This document shows positions 34,350 to 45,797 of a DNA stretch of 64,000 nt, in pieces. The position numbers were made by a program, and so were the translations under genes. The notes under the pieces are model-generated. The model made no database searches. It was given only the letters and a program-made list of their open reading frames with translations, and had not been told where the DNA came from. Position 1 is the first letter of the stretch. Each line of letters starts with the position of its first letter. Source of the DNA: Dastarcus helophoroides (Eukaryota; Arthropoda; Insecta; Coleoptera; Bothrideridae); the NCBI GenBank assembly GCA_028583605.1, contig CM053336.1, forward strand, positions 29,514,137 through 29,578,136, in the 5' to 3' direction.

Positions 34350-36684
34350 AGGCCCGGATCCAAGGCGATTGGGCCTAATCGTGCCCCACACTTAAAGGGG
34401 CCCCGCATCACCACCAAACATAAAAAGTTATTTTCCGAAATTTAGAGCAAATTGCTTTTGACCATAAAGGAGAAATTATAAATTATTCAAGTAATTGAAA
34501 ATATATTTATTTCGCATTGATGGATGAGATTTATTATTGTGTTTATTATAATATTAGCTGTTACCCGTGGCTTCGTCCAAGTGGAATTAAATAATTGTTT
34601 TTCTAGAAAATGGTAACATTTTACTTCGTCTACCTTTGATTATCTTTAAAAAAAATTCCTTGTTAAGTATTGCTCATTTCCCGGTGCAGTCATTAATTGA
34701 ATCTACTAACCAAGTTTAGCTATTTATATCCAGAGATTTAGGTTATGTATTGGTCCCTTAATAGTTATTACATGGGCGTAGGCACGACTACTTTCAAGGG
34801 GAGACAACAACAGTTCTAAAAAATTCAGGGACAAAAAAAGAAAACCTTCCAGCTGAGCAATAATGTACATGTATTTTCACTTAAAAACTATACGAATTGG
34901 GGAGATCGAATTTTTAGATTTAAAGTCGAAATTTCGAAAAGAGCCAAACTTTAAGGAGAAAGCTTACAGAAAATTTTAAGAAATGTCAAATTTTCGAAAA
35001 AGTGAAAATTTCAAAAAAAGACGAAATTTCCAAACTTCCATTCTTGTGGAAAAAGTGACAATCTCCATAACAAGTCAAATTTACATAAAAAAATAATGCA
35101 ACTTTCATAAATATTTCAGAATTTTTATTTTATTTAAATGATACCATATTCTAGAAATCTTTCTCAAAATTTCCTAAGAATATTGTTCTCAGACTTATGT
35201 TCTATTAAAATTTCGATCCAATTAAAAAAAAAAATAAACGAAATGCCGAAATTTTCAAAAAAAAATCAATTTTAAATGGAAATGTTCAGAAATCGAATAT
35301 ATCGAATTTTGAGATAAAAGTCAAAATTTGCAGAATAAGATGAATTTCGAACGATAATTTGGAATCTAATTTAAAACAAGAAATATAGAAAAACAGATAA
35401 TTAACACATAACGTACTTCGAAAAAAAATCACGATTTTTGAAAAATACGTACAATTTAGAGAAATCAGGAGAAAAAGATCGCACTTTCTAGAAAATATTC
35501 CAACCAAGTCTTTCAACAAAGAGAAAATCCAATTTTAAGATCAAAATTGAAATTTTGAAAACAAACTAGTAATTTCGAAAAAGACAAATTTAAAGGAAAA
35601 AAAATTGGAAAAGTCTGGGTTTTCAGTAAATCATGTTAAAAATAAAAACCTAACCTTTAACAGAAGTTCGAAAAATTGTCGAAAATTCGAAGAAAGTTAA
35701 AATTTTCAATGGTCTAATTTTGTGAAAGAGTGGAATTTTGAGGAAAAAAATCGCAAATTCCAAAAACATTGTTCTCAAAATTTAAAATTCAGCAAAGACG
35801 TTAAATTTATGAGAAATCTTTTTCTCAAAATCCCCAAAAATATTTTTTTCAACATTTTTATCAACATTCTGATCTCATCTACAGAGAAAAAACATTTTCA
35901 GAATCATAAAAGATCATATTTTGAGACAAATGGCAATTTGTTGTAAAAGACAAATATTCAGAAAAATTGCGGAATTTTGAAATAAATAAAAGATCTCGGA
36001 AACAAAAGTCCAAAATGTAGAATTTTGACAATAAAATCGAAATTTCGAAAAAGTCGAATGCTGAGGAAAAGGCAAATTTTAGGAAAAAACTATTTTAATA
36101 AAAAAGTCAAAACTTTGATAAAACGACGAATTTACCAAGAAAATATTAAATATCGGATATGGACTTAAAATTCAAAATTTCATGAAAACCAGTCGAAATT
36201 TCCAAAAGATCAGATTCTAAATTTTCAAAATTGGGTAAATATTCAGAAAATTATCGAAATTTCAAAAAAAAAAAAGAAATTTGAGAAAAAAAGGCGAAAT
36301 TTGGAAAACATATTTCAAGGAAGGATGTATTCTGAAGCTGGAAAGAAAATTTTTGGTCCCCCAGTTGAATAGATAAATTTTTGGTTAGTTGCATGAACTA
36401 CAGGGGGCAAGATTTACCATGCTGTAGTCTAGCTACACCTATGGTTAGCTAGGATAGGTAACAGAAATAAAACTTTATGTATCCAAATTTACGAACAGTT
36501 TAAGCAATTTCATGGTTTGTTAAATTAAGAGTTCGATTTGTTTTGTTTTACATACAAACTGGATAACAGCACAAACATTATTTTATTTCTGCTAACTGCT
36601 CAGCCAAAACAAAAACTGAAAAAAAAAAAAAATAGAGCTCCGCAAAATCTAGACGGGCTCCACACTTATTGAATCCGCGCCTGA
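34350..36684. mobile_element. hAT-like insertion of about 2.3 kb filled with degenerate repeats
   Basis: The left end AGGCCCGGATCC (34350) and right end GAATCCGCGCCTGA (ending 36684) are imperfect inverted repeats of the CAGGCxCGGATTC type seen in hAT elements. The flanks CTCTAATT and ATCCAATT look like a decayed 8-bp target duplication. The homologous site near 63205-63230 reads straight through (GAGCAATTCTGG), supporting an insertion. No transposase is visible. The interior contains a CCCGTGGCTTCGTCC motif common in insect repeats and a long GTCGAAATTT block. A second copy ends at 52230, with CTTTAATT after the GGGCCTG end. Confidence 0.55.
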
Positions 36685-36770
36685 ATCCAATTCTGGAAAT
36701 TAGCTTTTTAAAATTTCCAGAAAAAGTGAAGTTTTGGCAATTTAATACATTATATAAAAAACAAACTTAC

Positions 36771-37022
36771 GCTGAGATTTATGAACAGCTGAGTTGAGAA
36801 GTAGCTGCTCAAAACAGACCATAACGACATGTCATCCAGCAAAAAGACGACATAGCCAAAATCATGACTTCTATTTCCAGAGCTGGGATTTCCACATCCA
36901 ACGTATTTATCAGAATTTGCCCACCTCCTTTTCATCTTTTTAAGTCATTCTCTGATAATTAACATGAGATATCCTCCATCGATTTCACTCGGCTCAAATA
37001 TTTGTATGACAATTTCTTGATC
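36771..37022 (-). pseudogene. Exon-like block, sub-type A, best preserved copy
   Basis: On the minus strand an acceptor (GATTGATTTTAG) precedes a 252-bp block that ends at a donor (AGC|GTAAGTTTG). It reads in one frame over 84 codons with a single TGA at about codon 26. It starts DQEIVIQIFEPSEIDGGYL and ends VFLLDDMSLWSVLSSYFS then TQLFINLS. The same TGA context occurs in the 52-kb copy, so either the stop predates the duplication or this is not translated as an ordinary exon. Family not recognised. Flanking intron-like sequence is shared by three copies (36.7, 52.25 and 63.25 kb). Confidence 0.5.
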
Positions 37023-37039
37023 CTAAAATCAATCAAATT

Positions 37040-37545
37040 TTTTAAATAAGGAAATTCAAAAGTCTTTGTAGGGCTAAGCGGAGAATACATAATTGCTTTA
37101 ACTATGTAATGGTTTTTTTGCACCAAAATTCACCTTTTTGTTGATCAAATACACCTTTTTCAGAACAATTTCAACATGTAAGAATTAACAATATTTTCAT
37201 TTACCTTATATAAATGTGAAGTTGGTGTTTTGTTTGGGACTTTTCCTTCAAAAATTAATAGTAACAGTTTTTAAACCTGTTTACACATTTAATCTAGGAT
37301 TTTGGCGGGCTTTAGTTAGAAAATGAAATTTGTTTATAGTCCTAACCTAATTCTTCGGTTGTCAATTGTCAACCCAAAGTGACATTTGGGTGGTGCATTC
37401 GATCTATTTCCCAGGAGTTCAATTCGCTACGACTGTAAAGTTATTTTGCCAAGGGTATAGTATATTAACTTGTGACAATTTGTGAGGGATTTTGCTGGGT
37501 GTCTCGTTTTCGGACAAATCGCTTCGCATTCATAAAGACCGTTTC
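37040..37545. repeat. Paralogous segment, copy I part 2 (matches 52.57-54.1 and 56.58 kb)
   Basis: TACATAATTGC...ACTATGTAAT matches 52.61 kb. GAACAATTTCAACATGTAAG matches 53.58 kb. The stretch with GTCAACCCAAAGTGACATTT matches both 53.80 kb and 54.03 kb. TTTGCTGGGTGTCTCGTTTT (about 37494) matches 56.61 kb. Relative to the 52-54 kb copy, about 0.9 kb is missing here. Confidence 0.75.
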
Positions 37546-38059
37546 GTCACCACGTTAACGTTCTAACATATTAGAAAAAAAAAAATACAGTCCCAACTAA
37601 TGTATCAATGCGAAAGTGTGTTTGTCCGCTTCTGTTGGTTCAATTACTGAAGCGATTTGTTATACGAGGCATTGTTTGCTTGGAGGGGCTGTTGTGACAA
37701 ATGACCAATTAAATGTTCTGTAATTAAACAGTTAAACGTGCTTAAAATTGAAAATATGTACAACCGCAACCATAGACTAGTTGCGGCCTTCCTTGGCCTC
37801 GTCAGCATGGTACGGTGGTTGTATACACTTCCAATTTAAAGCCGTCAGTCAGTCGTATAAGTATCCAAGAGATCAAACCTCCATTGGGTGACTTGTAACT
37901 GACTTTTAACTGTTTATTACGCAAACATTTTTGCTACATGCTAATTGAAGCATTACTCTCTGCTGAGATAATAAGCCTTGTATATACGAATATATACAAG
38001 TTTATTACGATGCAATTGAAATCTAATTTCATTAGAATCTAATGAAAGGTTGTTAATAG
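37546..38059. other. Unique island around the mutated hammerhead
   Basis: This is non-repetitive AT-rich sequence. Apart from the hammerhead and a symmetric CAACCGCAACC...GGTGGTTG arrangement around it, no exon, promoter or transposon end is recognisable before the solo LTR begins. Confidence 0.45.
37769..37811 (-). ncRNA. Hammerhead ribozyme with one core mutation
   Basis: On the minus strand: helix I ACCATG / TATGGT (six pairs, one G-U), core CTGACGA (37799-37805), helix II GGCC/GGCC with a 6-nt loop, then GCAA where the consensus is GAAA, a self-complementary helix III ACTAGT, and a cleavage position after TC (between 37775 and 37774). All helices and every other core base fit a type I hammerhead. 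The A13-to-C change is expected to abolish activity. The flanks differ from the other ribozyme elements in the window, so this is a separate family. The element boundaries are not clear. Confidence 0.7.
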
Positions 38060-38426
38060 TGTCACAAAATGTAGGTATAGAATTTGTATTAGTGATTTTG
38101 TAAGGAATTTTCTAGAAAATTTGATAATGGGAAGCGGCCGCGATAATGAATCAAGCGGTAGATAAGCGCTCCAGAAATTTCCGCAAACGATAATATTATC
38201 TGTCGAGATCAGTCTAGAAACCGCAACGGTACCTATAAATATACGCGGTCGTTTTTCCCTCGGTTAGTTATTTAAACAGTGAGTTAGTTAGTTGGTTAAC
38301 TAGTTAGTTAAACAGTGAATTGGTAACTTAATTAAACAGTGAGTTAGTTGTGTTCCGAAATCAGTTTGAAAATAAAGTGGTTACGATTCACGGAAGTATT
38401 AATTTTCGAACCGATAACGCGCAACA
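38060..38426 (+). mobile_element. Solo LTR (gypsy or BEL/Pao type), plus strand
   Basis: The LTR begins TGTCACAAAATG and ends CGATAACGCGCAACA, with a 4-bp target duplication ATAG at 38056-38059 and 38427-38430. It contains a TATA box (TATAAAT, 38234), a polyadenylation signal (AATAAA, 38371) and a GCGGCCGC box (38134). Internal GTTAGTTAGT repeats lie between TATA and AATAAA. A related solo LTR lies at 41959-42331 on the other strand. No internal region or second LTR is next to it, so it is the product of LTR-LTR recombination. Confidence 0.8.
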
Positions 38427-38430
38427 ATAG

Positions 38431-40396
38431 GATACGTTTGCTCCTGAAAACTGTTCCAGACAAACTCAAATCAATGTTATAACTTAATTTTTTAATTCTA
38501 TTTTAAATTTAATTGTAACGTAACTAATCTATTTAATACATCTCTAAGCACGGACTGACAGATAATGCACAGCCTAAACAATTGGATCTAAGAACATGAA
38601 ATTTCTTACTTTTGTTTCCCATAATACATAGGTGAGCACTAAGGGAGGATTTTTCAAAATTCAGTTTCCAAGAGAGTAAAAATGGGCATTAACGGATGGG
38701 CGTTGAGAGCTGACATTGTTAACTGACAACATTTTCTTTTTTAGACATTTTTGAAGTTTCTTCTCGAAATTTCGAGTTTATAGTCCAAATTTTCTGCACA
38801 CAATCGATAATTTGAGTAATTTTTTTTTTAAGTTTTTTCAGAAATTTACGCTTAAAATACAAAATCTTTAATTTACCGAAATTAAACATACATTTTTTAC
38901 AAACTTCGAATTTGAAATTAAGATATTAAATTGTACGATTCTAGAAGAAAAAAAATCAAAATTTCATAAAAAAAGAGATTATTTTCACAAATATTTCGGA
39001 TTTATTTACAGAAATTTCGATGTTTTTCCAGTTTTAAATTTCAAGTGGAGATTTCTAATGATTTTTTTTAATTTCGACTTAGGAAATGAAGTCCACACTT
39101 ACAACCAAAAATTAAATTTTTCCTTCATTTATTATTGTTTAAATTCTCAAGGCAAACGTTAAAATCCTGAAACAAAAAAATCGAAACAAGTTCAAAGAAT
39201 TTTTTTTTTAACTTTGGGGAAGAATTTTAGATTTTTTTCTATTCGAAATTTCGACCTTCTTCGAATTTTTATATTTTTTATTTCGATTTCCGAATTTATG
39301 AATCTTTATTTTAAAATGTCAGAATAACAAGAAGTGCAAATTTGAATTTTCTTGGAATGAATGACAGATGAAATATTGAAGGAAAATTATTGTTATTATC
39401 CTCGAAATTTAAAATTAAAATTTTCTATCTAAAGTTAAAATTTTGAGACTTAAGTCGAAATGCAGGGATTAAAGACAAAAAAACTTTTAAATTAAAAAAA
39501 AAACTATTTCTCGAAATTTTTAATTAAAAAGGCAAAATTTGGAAATGATGTCCAGATTTCGAGAAGAAATTTCAAAGTGATTAAAACAAATGTTTCTCCA
39601 CAATTCGCTTTAAACACATAATTTTTAAATCGAAGCCAGAATTTCGTTTTATGCTTTTCTGTCAAAAACCCTTTTTAGATTTTAAACTTGAAAACTCTTC
39701 CAATGTCGGTTTTTTAGCTTTTTGTTCAAAATTTAAAAATTCGCAATTTAAAAGATATCAGAAATTTTCAGAAACAAAAAAAAGCTCTACATCCTGAAAA
39801 AATTTTAAAAAATAAAATCAACATTTTCACAAAAAGTCGAAATTTTGAAAAAGGGTAAAAATTTTGAAAAAATCAAATTGTGAAAAGTTACAACTTCAAA
39901 AAAAAGTCAAAAATCTGATTATATAAAAGAGTGGCAATTTCAAAAAATACGGGAATTTTGAAAAAAAATTAATTTTCGAAAAATATCAAAATGAAGAAAA
40001 AGTCAATTTTGTGAAATAAAAGGCTAATTTACTACGAAAAGTTGAAGCTTCGAGAAAAAGTTGAAATTTTTAAATAAGATCATAACTTAGAGAAATTGTC
40101 AAAAGTTTGAACCAAAGCAGATATATTCCAAAAAGAACGTAGAAGTTTTTAAAAATAAATATTTCACTATAATCAAATATATGAAAAAAATCAAAATTTT
40201 GAAACAGTTATAATTTTTAAAAAACCACAGTTTTTCGAAAATATCAAAATTTTGTTTCAAAACTTCCAAAAAAATTCGAAAAAAAATCAAAATCTTACAG
40301 ACATTCGAAATTGCCAAAGTCTTAAAATTTCAAAAAAGTAGAAGTTAAAAAAAATGGAAAATTTGAAATTCGAAGTTTTCAAAATATAAAGTCAAA
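38431..40396. repeat. AT-rich DNA with degenerate AAATTT repeats
   Basis: Positions 38431-38750 are unclassified. About 38750-38830 is related to the 25.6 and 30.1 kb segments. From 38830 the T-rich form of the degenerate repeat dominates, switching to the A-rich GTCGAAATTT form from about 39780. No gene is supported. Confidence 0.5.
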
Positions 40397-40599
40397 ATTG
40401 AAATACAAAACTTGTCCCCTGAAACCAAAAAAGATTTTAAAAAACACAACAACGGTTGCTCTAACGCGTTTCGACGGCCAAGCTATCATCTTCAGTATCT
40501 CTTTGAAGATGATAGCTTGGCTGTCGAAACGCGTTATAGCAACCTTTATTGTGTTTTTTAATCTTTCTTGGTTTTAGGGCACAAGTTTTGTATTTCAAT
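40397..40599. mobile_element. FB1 foldback, nearly complete palindrome
   Basis: The left half ATTGAAATACAAAACTTGTC...AACGCGTTTCGACGGCC, AAGCTATCATCTTCAG and the right half TTGAAGATGATAGCTTGG, CTGTCGAAACGCGTTATAGC...CAAGTTTTGTATTTCAAT form an almost perfect palindrome of about 200 bp around a short loop (AGTATCTCT). The hammerhead-like core is TTGAAGA here, so the first C is mutated. This is one of the best copies for deriving the inner part of the consensus. Confidence 0.8.
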
Positions 40600-41150
40600 C
40601 CTTTACAATAGATGAGTACCCAAAACTTCTGGGAGATGGGGGAATGAAGTAAATAATTTCCAAATTAAAAAACATCAGAGGAAAGTACTTGAACGCCTAA
40701 TAGCACCATTTCATCAACAATTGATGATTTGAAGACAGAAATGCGACCTACACTCATAAAACGGTGTGAATATATCTTTACTATTTTCTGCTGTTCTTTG
40801 ACGTTTACAAGAAATAAAAAATCGTGATTAAACTGAAAAATCGTTTTTAACTAGATAATTATGTATTTAAATTTGATTTACAATGAAGCTGGAGGTAACT
40901 TAAATACCAAGCACACGTATAGAGAATGCGTACTAGGGAACAACTAATTAGGAGGACTCGTTTTATGAGTACAACGATGCCGATTAAAATAATCGTGACG
41001 TCATGAGACGAGTATGACTAATAGTAAACGGGATCGTTAAAATAAAGAGCATCAAATAAAGGCAATAAAACGATTTCTAGCTTTCTCTGAATTATTTCAC
41101 CAAATCCCTCATTTTGAGACTAATTTCTGTAGCCTGTAGGAGAAAAGTGA
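40600..41150. other. Unique island, nothing recognised
   Basis: This is non-repetitive sequence of more balanced composition. I looked for formin exons on the minus strand and found none. No transposon end was found. Confidence 0.45.
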
Positions 41151-41820
41151 AAATTTGATTGATAAAAGTTGAAATTTTTAAAAAAAAGTGAAAATTTTGA
41201 AAAAAAAATCAACTTTTCAAGTCAATATTTTCAAAAAAGGCTATATTTTCAAAAAAAAAGAAGTCTAATTTTGGAAAATGCGGAAATTTTGAAAAAATTT
41301 GGACAATTTGAAATGGCGAAATTTTTTCAAAAATAGTCGAAACAGCCAAAATGTTAAATAAAAATCGAAATGTAAGATCTTTAAAAAAATGACGTCATTT
41401 TCCGGAAAGAACATCCTGAAAAAAAGTTGAAATCTTAGAAAATTAGTAATTTAAAAAAAAACTAAAAATTTCGAAGAGATAAAATTTTAATGAAGCTCAA
41501 ATGTTCAAAATAATTAAAATGTTTAAAAAAAAGTCGAACCACGGAAGTCAGATTTACATAAAGAGTCGAAATGTTAAGTCACAATTTTAAAAAAGTTATA
41601 AATTTCCAGTAAGTGCAATTTAAAAAATCAAAATTTTCAAAAAGAAGTCAAAAATTTGTGAAATAAAAGCGGAATTATCCAAAAAACTGAGTTAGTTAAA
41701 ATATTCAGTAAAAATGGAAAAGACATTTTGAAAATTAATACAAATTGTCCTAAAAGTTCAACTTCTCAAAAAAGTTAAAATTTCGAAAAAGTCGAAAACG
41801 TAAAAAAACGGTTGGAATTT
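41151..41820 (+). repeat. Degenerate GTCGAAATTT repeat, A-rich orientation
   Basis: Imperfect GTCGAAATTT plus A-run units continue until shortly before the minus-strand solo LTR. No gene is supported. Confidence 0.6.
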
Positions 41821-41958
41821 GTTCCACATTATGTTCCATGTAAAATCGTAATTCTTTGAAACACGGTGGTGTCTTTATGTTTGGAGTTGTACAAGTACTA
41901 AAGGAGTGGGAAAACTTGATTGATGGCACTATGAACCACAAAGAACCATAATCAATAT

Positions 41959-42331
41959 TGTTACGGGCTTATCGGTTCGAATTGATTACGCTTATCGAAT
42001 AGACCCACTTTATTACTGAACTCAACTTGGATCAGCACAATTAACAATTAACTCACTTATCATTGACTTCTACTAACTCACTAATTACACTGACTCTAAC
42101 TGGCTGACTCGAGAGAAAGCTGACCGCCTTTTTATAGTTTTGGCCCCCGGCTCCCAAAATTTTCGGCAGATAAGGCTTATCGAATGCCGAAATTTCTGTA
42201 ACGCTTATCTGCCGTTTGTTTCGTTATCGCGGCCGCTTTCCCCTTATAAGAACCTTCTACAAACTTTTTTTATTTACTAAATTCTACAATTCTATTCTAA
42301 ATCCTATTTCATCTATTTACATTGCGTTACA
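41959..42331 (-). mobile_element. Solo LTR (gypsy or BEL/Pao type), minus strand
   Basis: Read on the minus strand it begins TGTAACGCAATG and ends CGATAAGCCCGTAACA, with a 4-bp target duplication ATAT at 41955-41958 and 42332-42335. It carries a TATA box (about 42129-42136), an AATAAA signal (about 42009-42014) and a GCGGCCGCGATAA box (about 42224-42236). Both ends and these internal boxes match the solo LTR at 38060-38426, but the TATA-to-AATAAA region differs strongly, so the two belong to different subfamilies. It sits about 240 bp from the formin exon. Confidence 0.8.
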
Positions 42332-42572
42332 ATATATTACTATCCTAAAGAAGAATATTCTTTTAATAATAATTGGATATTTTAACAACATAACAAAACA
42401 TTTTATATTTTCAATTAGGTTCTTCTGATCAGTCTATTAAAATTAAACTTAAAATTATAAAAAGATTAAATTAAAAATATCTATCAAGTTTTCGAACATG
42501 GATTACTTTTTGCTATTTTTAAAAACCCTGTAAAAAAATTGGACGTATATTTAAACATGCAAAGCTATTTAC

Positions 42573-42821
42573 CTTCATAAGTTGATATTGGGCTTCGATT
42601 TCAGCTAATCGACTTGTTACAGTTGCTTGGAATTCTGTCATTACTCGTACGAATTTTTCATTAGCTAGTTGACTTTGGTAAAGGTGAAATTTAATGTCTT
42701 TCGCTACATCTTTTAAACCTGCTCTCAATTGGGCCGTGTCTTTGCAGAGTTCTCCAAAGGATACATTAGGTGCCTCACGAACGTGTGGAATATCTTCTTC
42801 CAGGCTCAGCACATGTTTGAA
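42573..42821 (-). CDS. Daam: Internal exon of a formin FH2 domain, Daam-like
   Basis: On the minus strand a good acceptor (TTTTTCTTTTTCAG) is followed by 249 bp open in one frame (83 codons, phase 0 at both ends) and a donor AAG|GTAAAT. The peptide runs FKHVLSLEEDIPHVREAPNV, then SFGELCKDTAQLRAGLKDVA, then NEKFVRVMTEFQATVTSRLA and ends EAQYQLMK. Charged helical text with LEEDIPHVREA, LRxGLK and FVRVMTEF fits the distal half of FH2 domains, closest by memory to the Daam family, whose members nucleate and elongate actin filaments downstream of Dishevelled. Base composition is far less AT-rich than the surroundings. No other FH2 exon was found, so neighbouring introns would each be many kb. It could be another formin, but a coding exon is close to certain. 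Confidence 0.75.
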
Positions 42822-42899
42822 CTGAAAAAGAAAAATTTTGACACATAGTAACCGCAATTTTTAACGCCGGAGCAATACTATGACAAAATTTACAGTTGC

Positions 42900-45640
42900 G
42901 AATGTAGATATCAAATTTGAAACTCCTAGTGTTTAAATTTTATCAAAAAATAGTCTCATTACCTTTTTCTCTAGAATGTTAACTAAATAGTGGGGTAACT
43001 TGATTCCCTTATAAAGGGGCTTGATTTGATTTGATAATCTCGAGATTTACAAGAAATATTTTTCTCTACATTTCTTAAATATATTATTCTCAACATTTTT
43101 ATTAAAACTTTAATCCAAGAAAAATGAAATAATGTTGAGGAAAGGTCGAATTTTAAATAAAAAAATCAATTTTAAACAGAACAGATTTCACAATTACCTA
43201 AGACGTTTAGTCGACACTTCGAGAATAAGACGAACTCTGGGAAACAGGTTGAAATTTCCGGATAATTTCCGCAAATCGTGAAAAAGGCCGAAATTTCTAC
43301 GACATATTCAAATTTCCAATGCAGTCTAATTTGAGAAGAAAAAGTAGAATTTTGTGTATAAAATCGTAATTTACTCACAGACACGGTCGGTAAACGCTTA
43401 TGGAGTTATAATTAAAATTATTTTACTTTTCTTGAGGACTTTGACAGCCGGAAACTAAAAACTCTTTTTCCCTTTATTGATCGTCCTGAATCTGTCAATC
43501 GTTGTCGATGATATTTGTGGACAGCCTGTATAAACAAAAACAGTTTTGGGATAAGGTCAGAATTTGCAGGAAATTAAATTAAATATAAGAAATCTGACAT
43601 TTTGGAAAAACCTAAAAATTATCGAAATTTCGAGAAACAAAAAGATTTTTGAGGTAAAAACTGAAAGCTTCGAAACCTCAAACAAATTTTGAAAAAAAAA
43701 ATTCGAAAAAGATCGACATTTTGAGAAAAAGATGGACACTTTGAGAAAAAGATCGAAATATCTAGAAAAAAGTCGAAATTTAGGAAAATTCGAAGCTTTC
43801 CAGAGAGAGTGAATTTTGTCGAAATTTTGAAACAAGGGCGAATTTTGAGGAGAAAAATCCACATTTTAAGAAAAGTTGTCGAAATTTCTCGACGGAATAT
43901 TAATTTTTTTAATGGCTGCCTGAGTGAAGGACCCCTCCCCCTGCCCCTGTGACATCAGAAAATAGACCCTATTTTGAAATAAACGTCGAAATTGTGAGAA
44001 ACAAATCGGAATTTGAGTTTCCTGGAATTTTTATTCATTTTTTTGCACAAATATTCAAAATTTTCAACAAAAAATTTCAAGATTTGCGAATAAATATTAT
44101 TATTGTACTTTTTTATTAAAATATCTACCTCAAAATTCGAGAGAAAGGCGAAGTTTGATAAACAAGTCGAAATTTGCAGAAAGACGAATTTAAAAAAGAA
44201 GTCGAAATTTTCAGAAAAATTCAAATTTTGAGAAACTGGGATATTAAAAAAAAGCGACGAATTTTGAGATCAAAATTCGAAATTTTGAGAAAGCCAGATG
44301 TTGAAAAAAGAAAGAAATAGAGAAATTTTCTGAAAAAAAAACGAATTTTGTGAATAAAGAGGAGTTTTGGGGAAGTCGAAATTTCCGAAATTTTAAGCAA
44401 AGGACTAATTTTCCGGAAATATGGAAATTTCTGGATAATGTTCTCGCAGTTGAGAATATCAGTTTTCGGTTGACTGTATGAACCAGGGGAGAGCAAGCGT
44501 CCAACTCTGCCCTATCGGAGCTAGCTAGTAGGAAAAGAAAACAAGAGAATAGTTTTTATTAGGTGGGTCTAGAAAACTACTGCATTAGTTATTACAAGAG
44601 ACCGGATTATAATTCGGCTGTTATGCAACATAAAAAGCTTGAAATATGCAAGCAAAATGCTTAAAATATGCACCAAAAGTGTCAAATATGCAACTTTAAA
44701 TAATAATGCTATTAATTATCATTTTAGGAAAAATTAAGGAATTTCAAAAATAGAAGAGTTTTGAATGAAAATAACGAAAAGCAGAGGTTTGAGATTTAAA
44801 CTGATTTTTGGAAAAACACCTATTTTAAAATAAAAGATCGAAATTTCGAAAAAAAAGATAAATTTGGAGGAGAAAGTCTAAATTTCCAGAAACTTTAGGA
44901 TTTTTGTCAAAATTTCTCGACACTGAAATCGTAAAATATCGAAATTTTTAGAAAAATAAAGGAATTTCCAAAAAGGAAAAGGTGACATTTCAAGAAAAAC
45001 GGTAGATATTTCGACGGTCGACGGTTGAAATTTTGCAAAGAAAAATTAGAATACGTAACTATTCTGACCCTGTCTAAAATTGAAGAAAAATATTTTTTTC
45101 AAGTTTAAAAATTTCATGCTGAAAGTCTGAATTTACTACAATTTGAAGGAAAAAATTGACGAAAAATCGAAAATAGAGTTATCAAATTAGGAAAAAAATT
45201 GAAATTTAAAGTAAGAAGTAGTAAATTTGGAATTTTTTTAAAAAAGAAAAATTTCCGGAAAAACTCCAATTTGCCAAAAAAGTTGTAAGGAAAACTGAGT
45301 TTTCCTGGCTTGAATGAAAAACACTCTACTACTTTATTCCAAAGATGCAACAGAGGATTTTTTTTATTTTAAACTTGAAATTTTAGGAGAAGAAAAGAGA
45401 TATTTCGAGTAATTTCCAGATAAAAGTTCAAACTTCAAGAAAAAGTCGAAATTCTTAAAACAGGATTCAAGTTAAAAGTTAAAATTTTAATTTGGGTTAA
45501 AATGTTGAGAATAAAGTCAATATTTTCTAGAAAATGTGGAAATTATAAGTTCCTACTTTAATCTAATCAGAAATGAGATATGAAGCTGAGATGAAAGTTG
45601 CATGAAATTGTGTAAAATTTTGAAAAAAATTGAAATTTCA
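42900..45640. repeat. Degenerate GTCGAAATTT repeat with short unique islands
   Basis: A-rich GTCGAAATTT repeat occupies about 43140-43370, 43550-43900, 43960-44430 and 44740-45640. Islands at 43380-43540 and 44440-44740 are less repetitive. The latter contains several ATATGCA phrases (AAATATGCAAGCAAAATGC), which recall certain arthropod DNA-transposon ends but are not diagnostic. No gene is supported. Confidence 0.5.
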
Positions 45641-45689
45641 AAAAAATATTCCAATCTGACGCCTAAAGTAAAAACTCTTTTAAGTACGT

Positions 45690-45797
45690 AAATTCGACGA
45701 ACCGAAATAAACCGATATTTTTTTTCGGTTTCGTTCCGGCAAAAATAACGGTTTTTTTTTCGGTTTTTTTTTCGGTTTAGTTCCGGTTCGAAGCCCT
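45690..45797. mobile_element. hAT-like terminal fragment, CGAACCGG type
   Basis: On the minus strand the sequence begins CAGGGCTTCGAACCGGAAC and continues with repeated AAACCG phrases (CTAAACCGAAAAAAAAACCG). CAGGG...CGAACCGG followed by AACCGG-like repeats is typical of one group of hAT MITEs. The opposite end near 45690 (CGACGAACCGAAATAAACCG) is poorly defined. Confidence 0.5.

Noticed and set aside
36750..36935. 61-codon frame starting MKRRWANSDKYVGC as an independent small gene
   Set aside because: The same reading frame extends upstream to a splice acceptor through one TGA, and downstream it crosses a GTAAGT donor. It is better described as part of the exon-like block.
43380..43540. ATACAGGCTGTCCACAAAT (minus strand) as a transposon terminus of the ACAGGGTGTCC type
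   Set aside because: Only a short match with no inverted partner or target duplication. Not enough to annotate.
44630..44720. Repeated ATATGCA phrases as a DNA-transposon end
   Set aside because: The phrase is suggestive but lacks defined termini or duplicated flanks.
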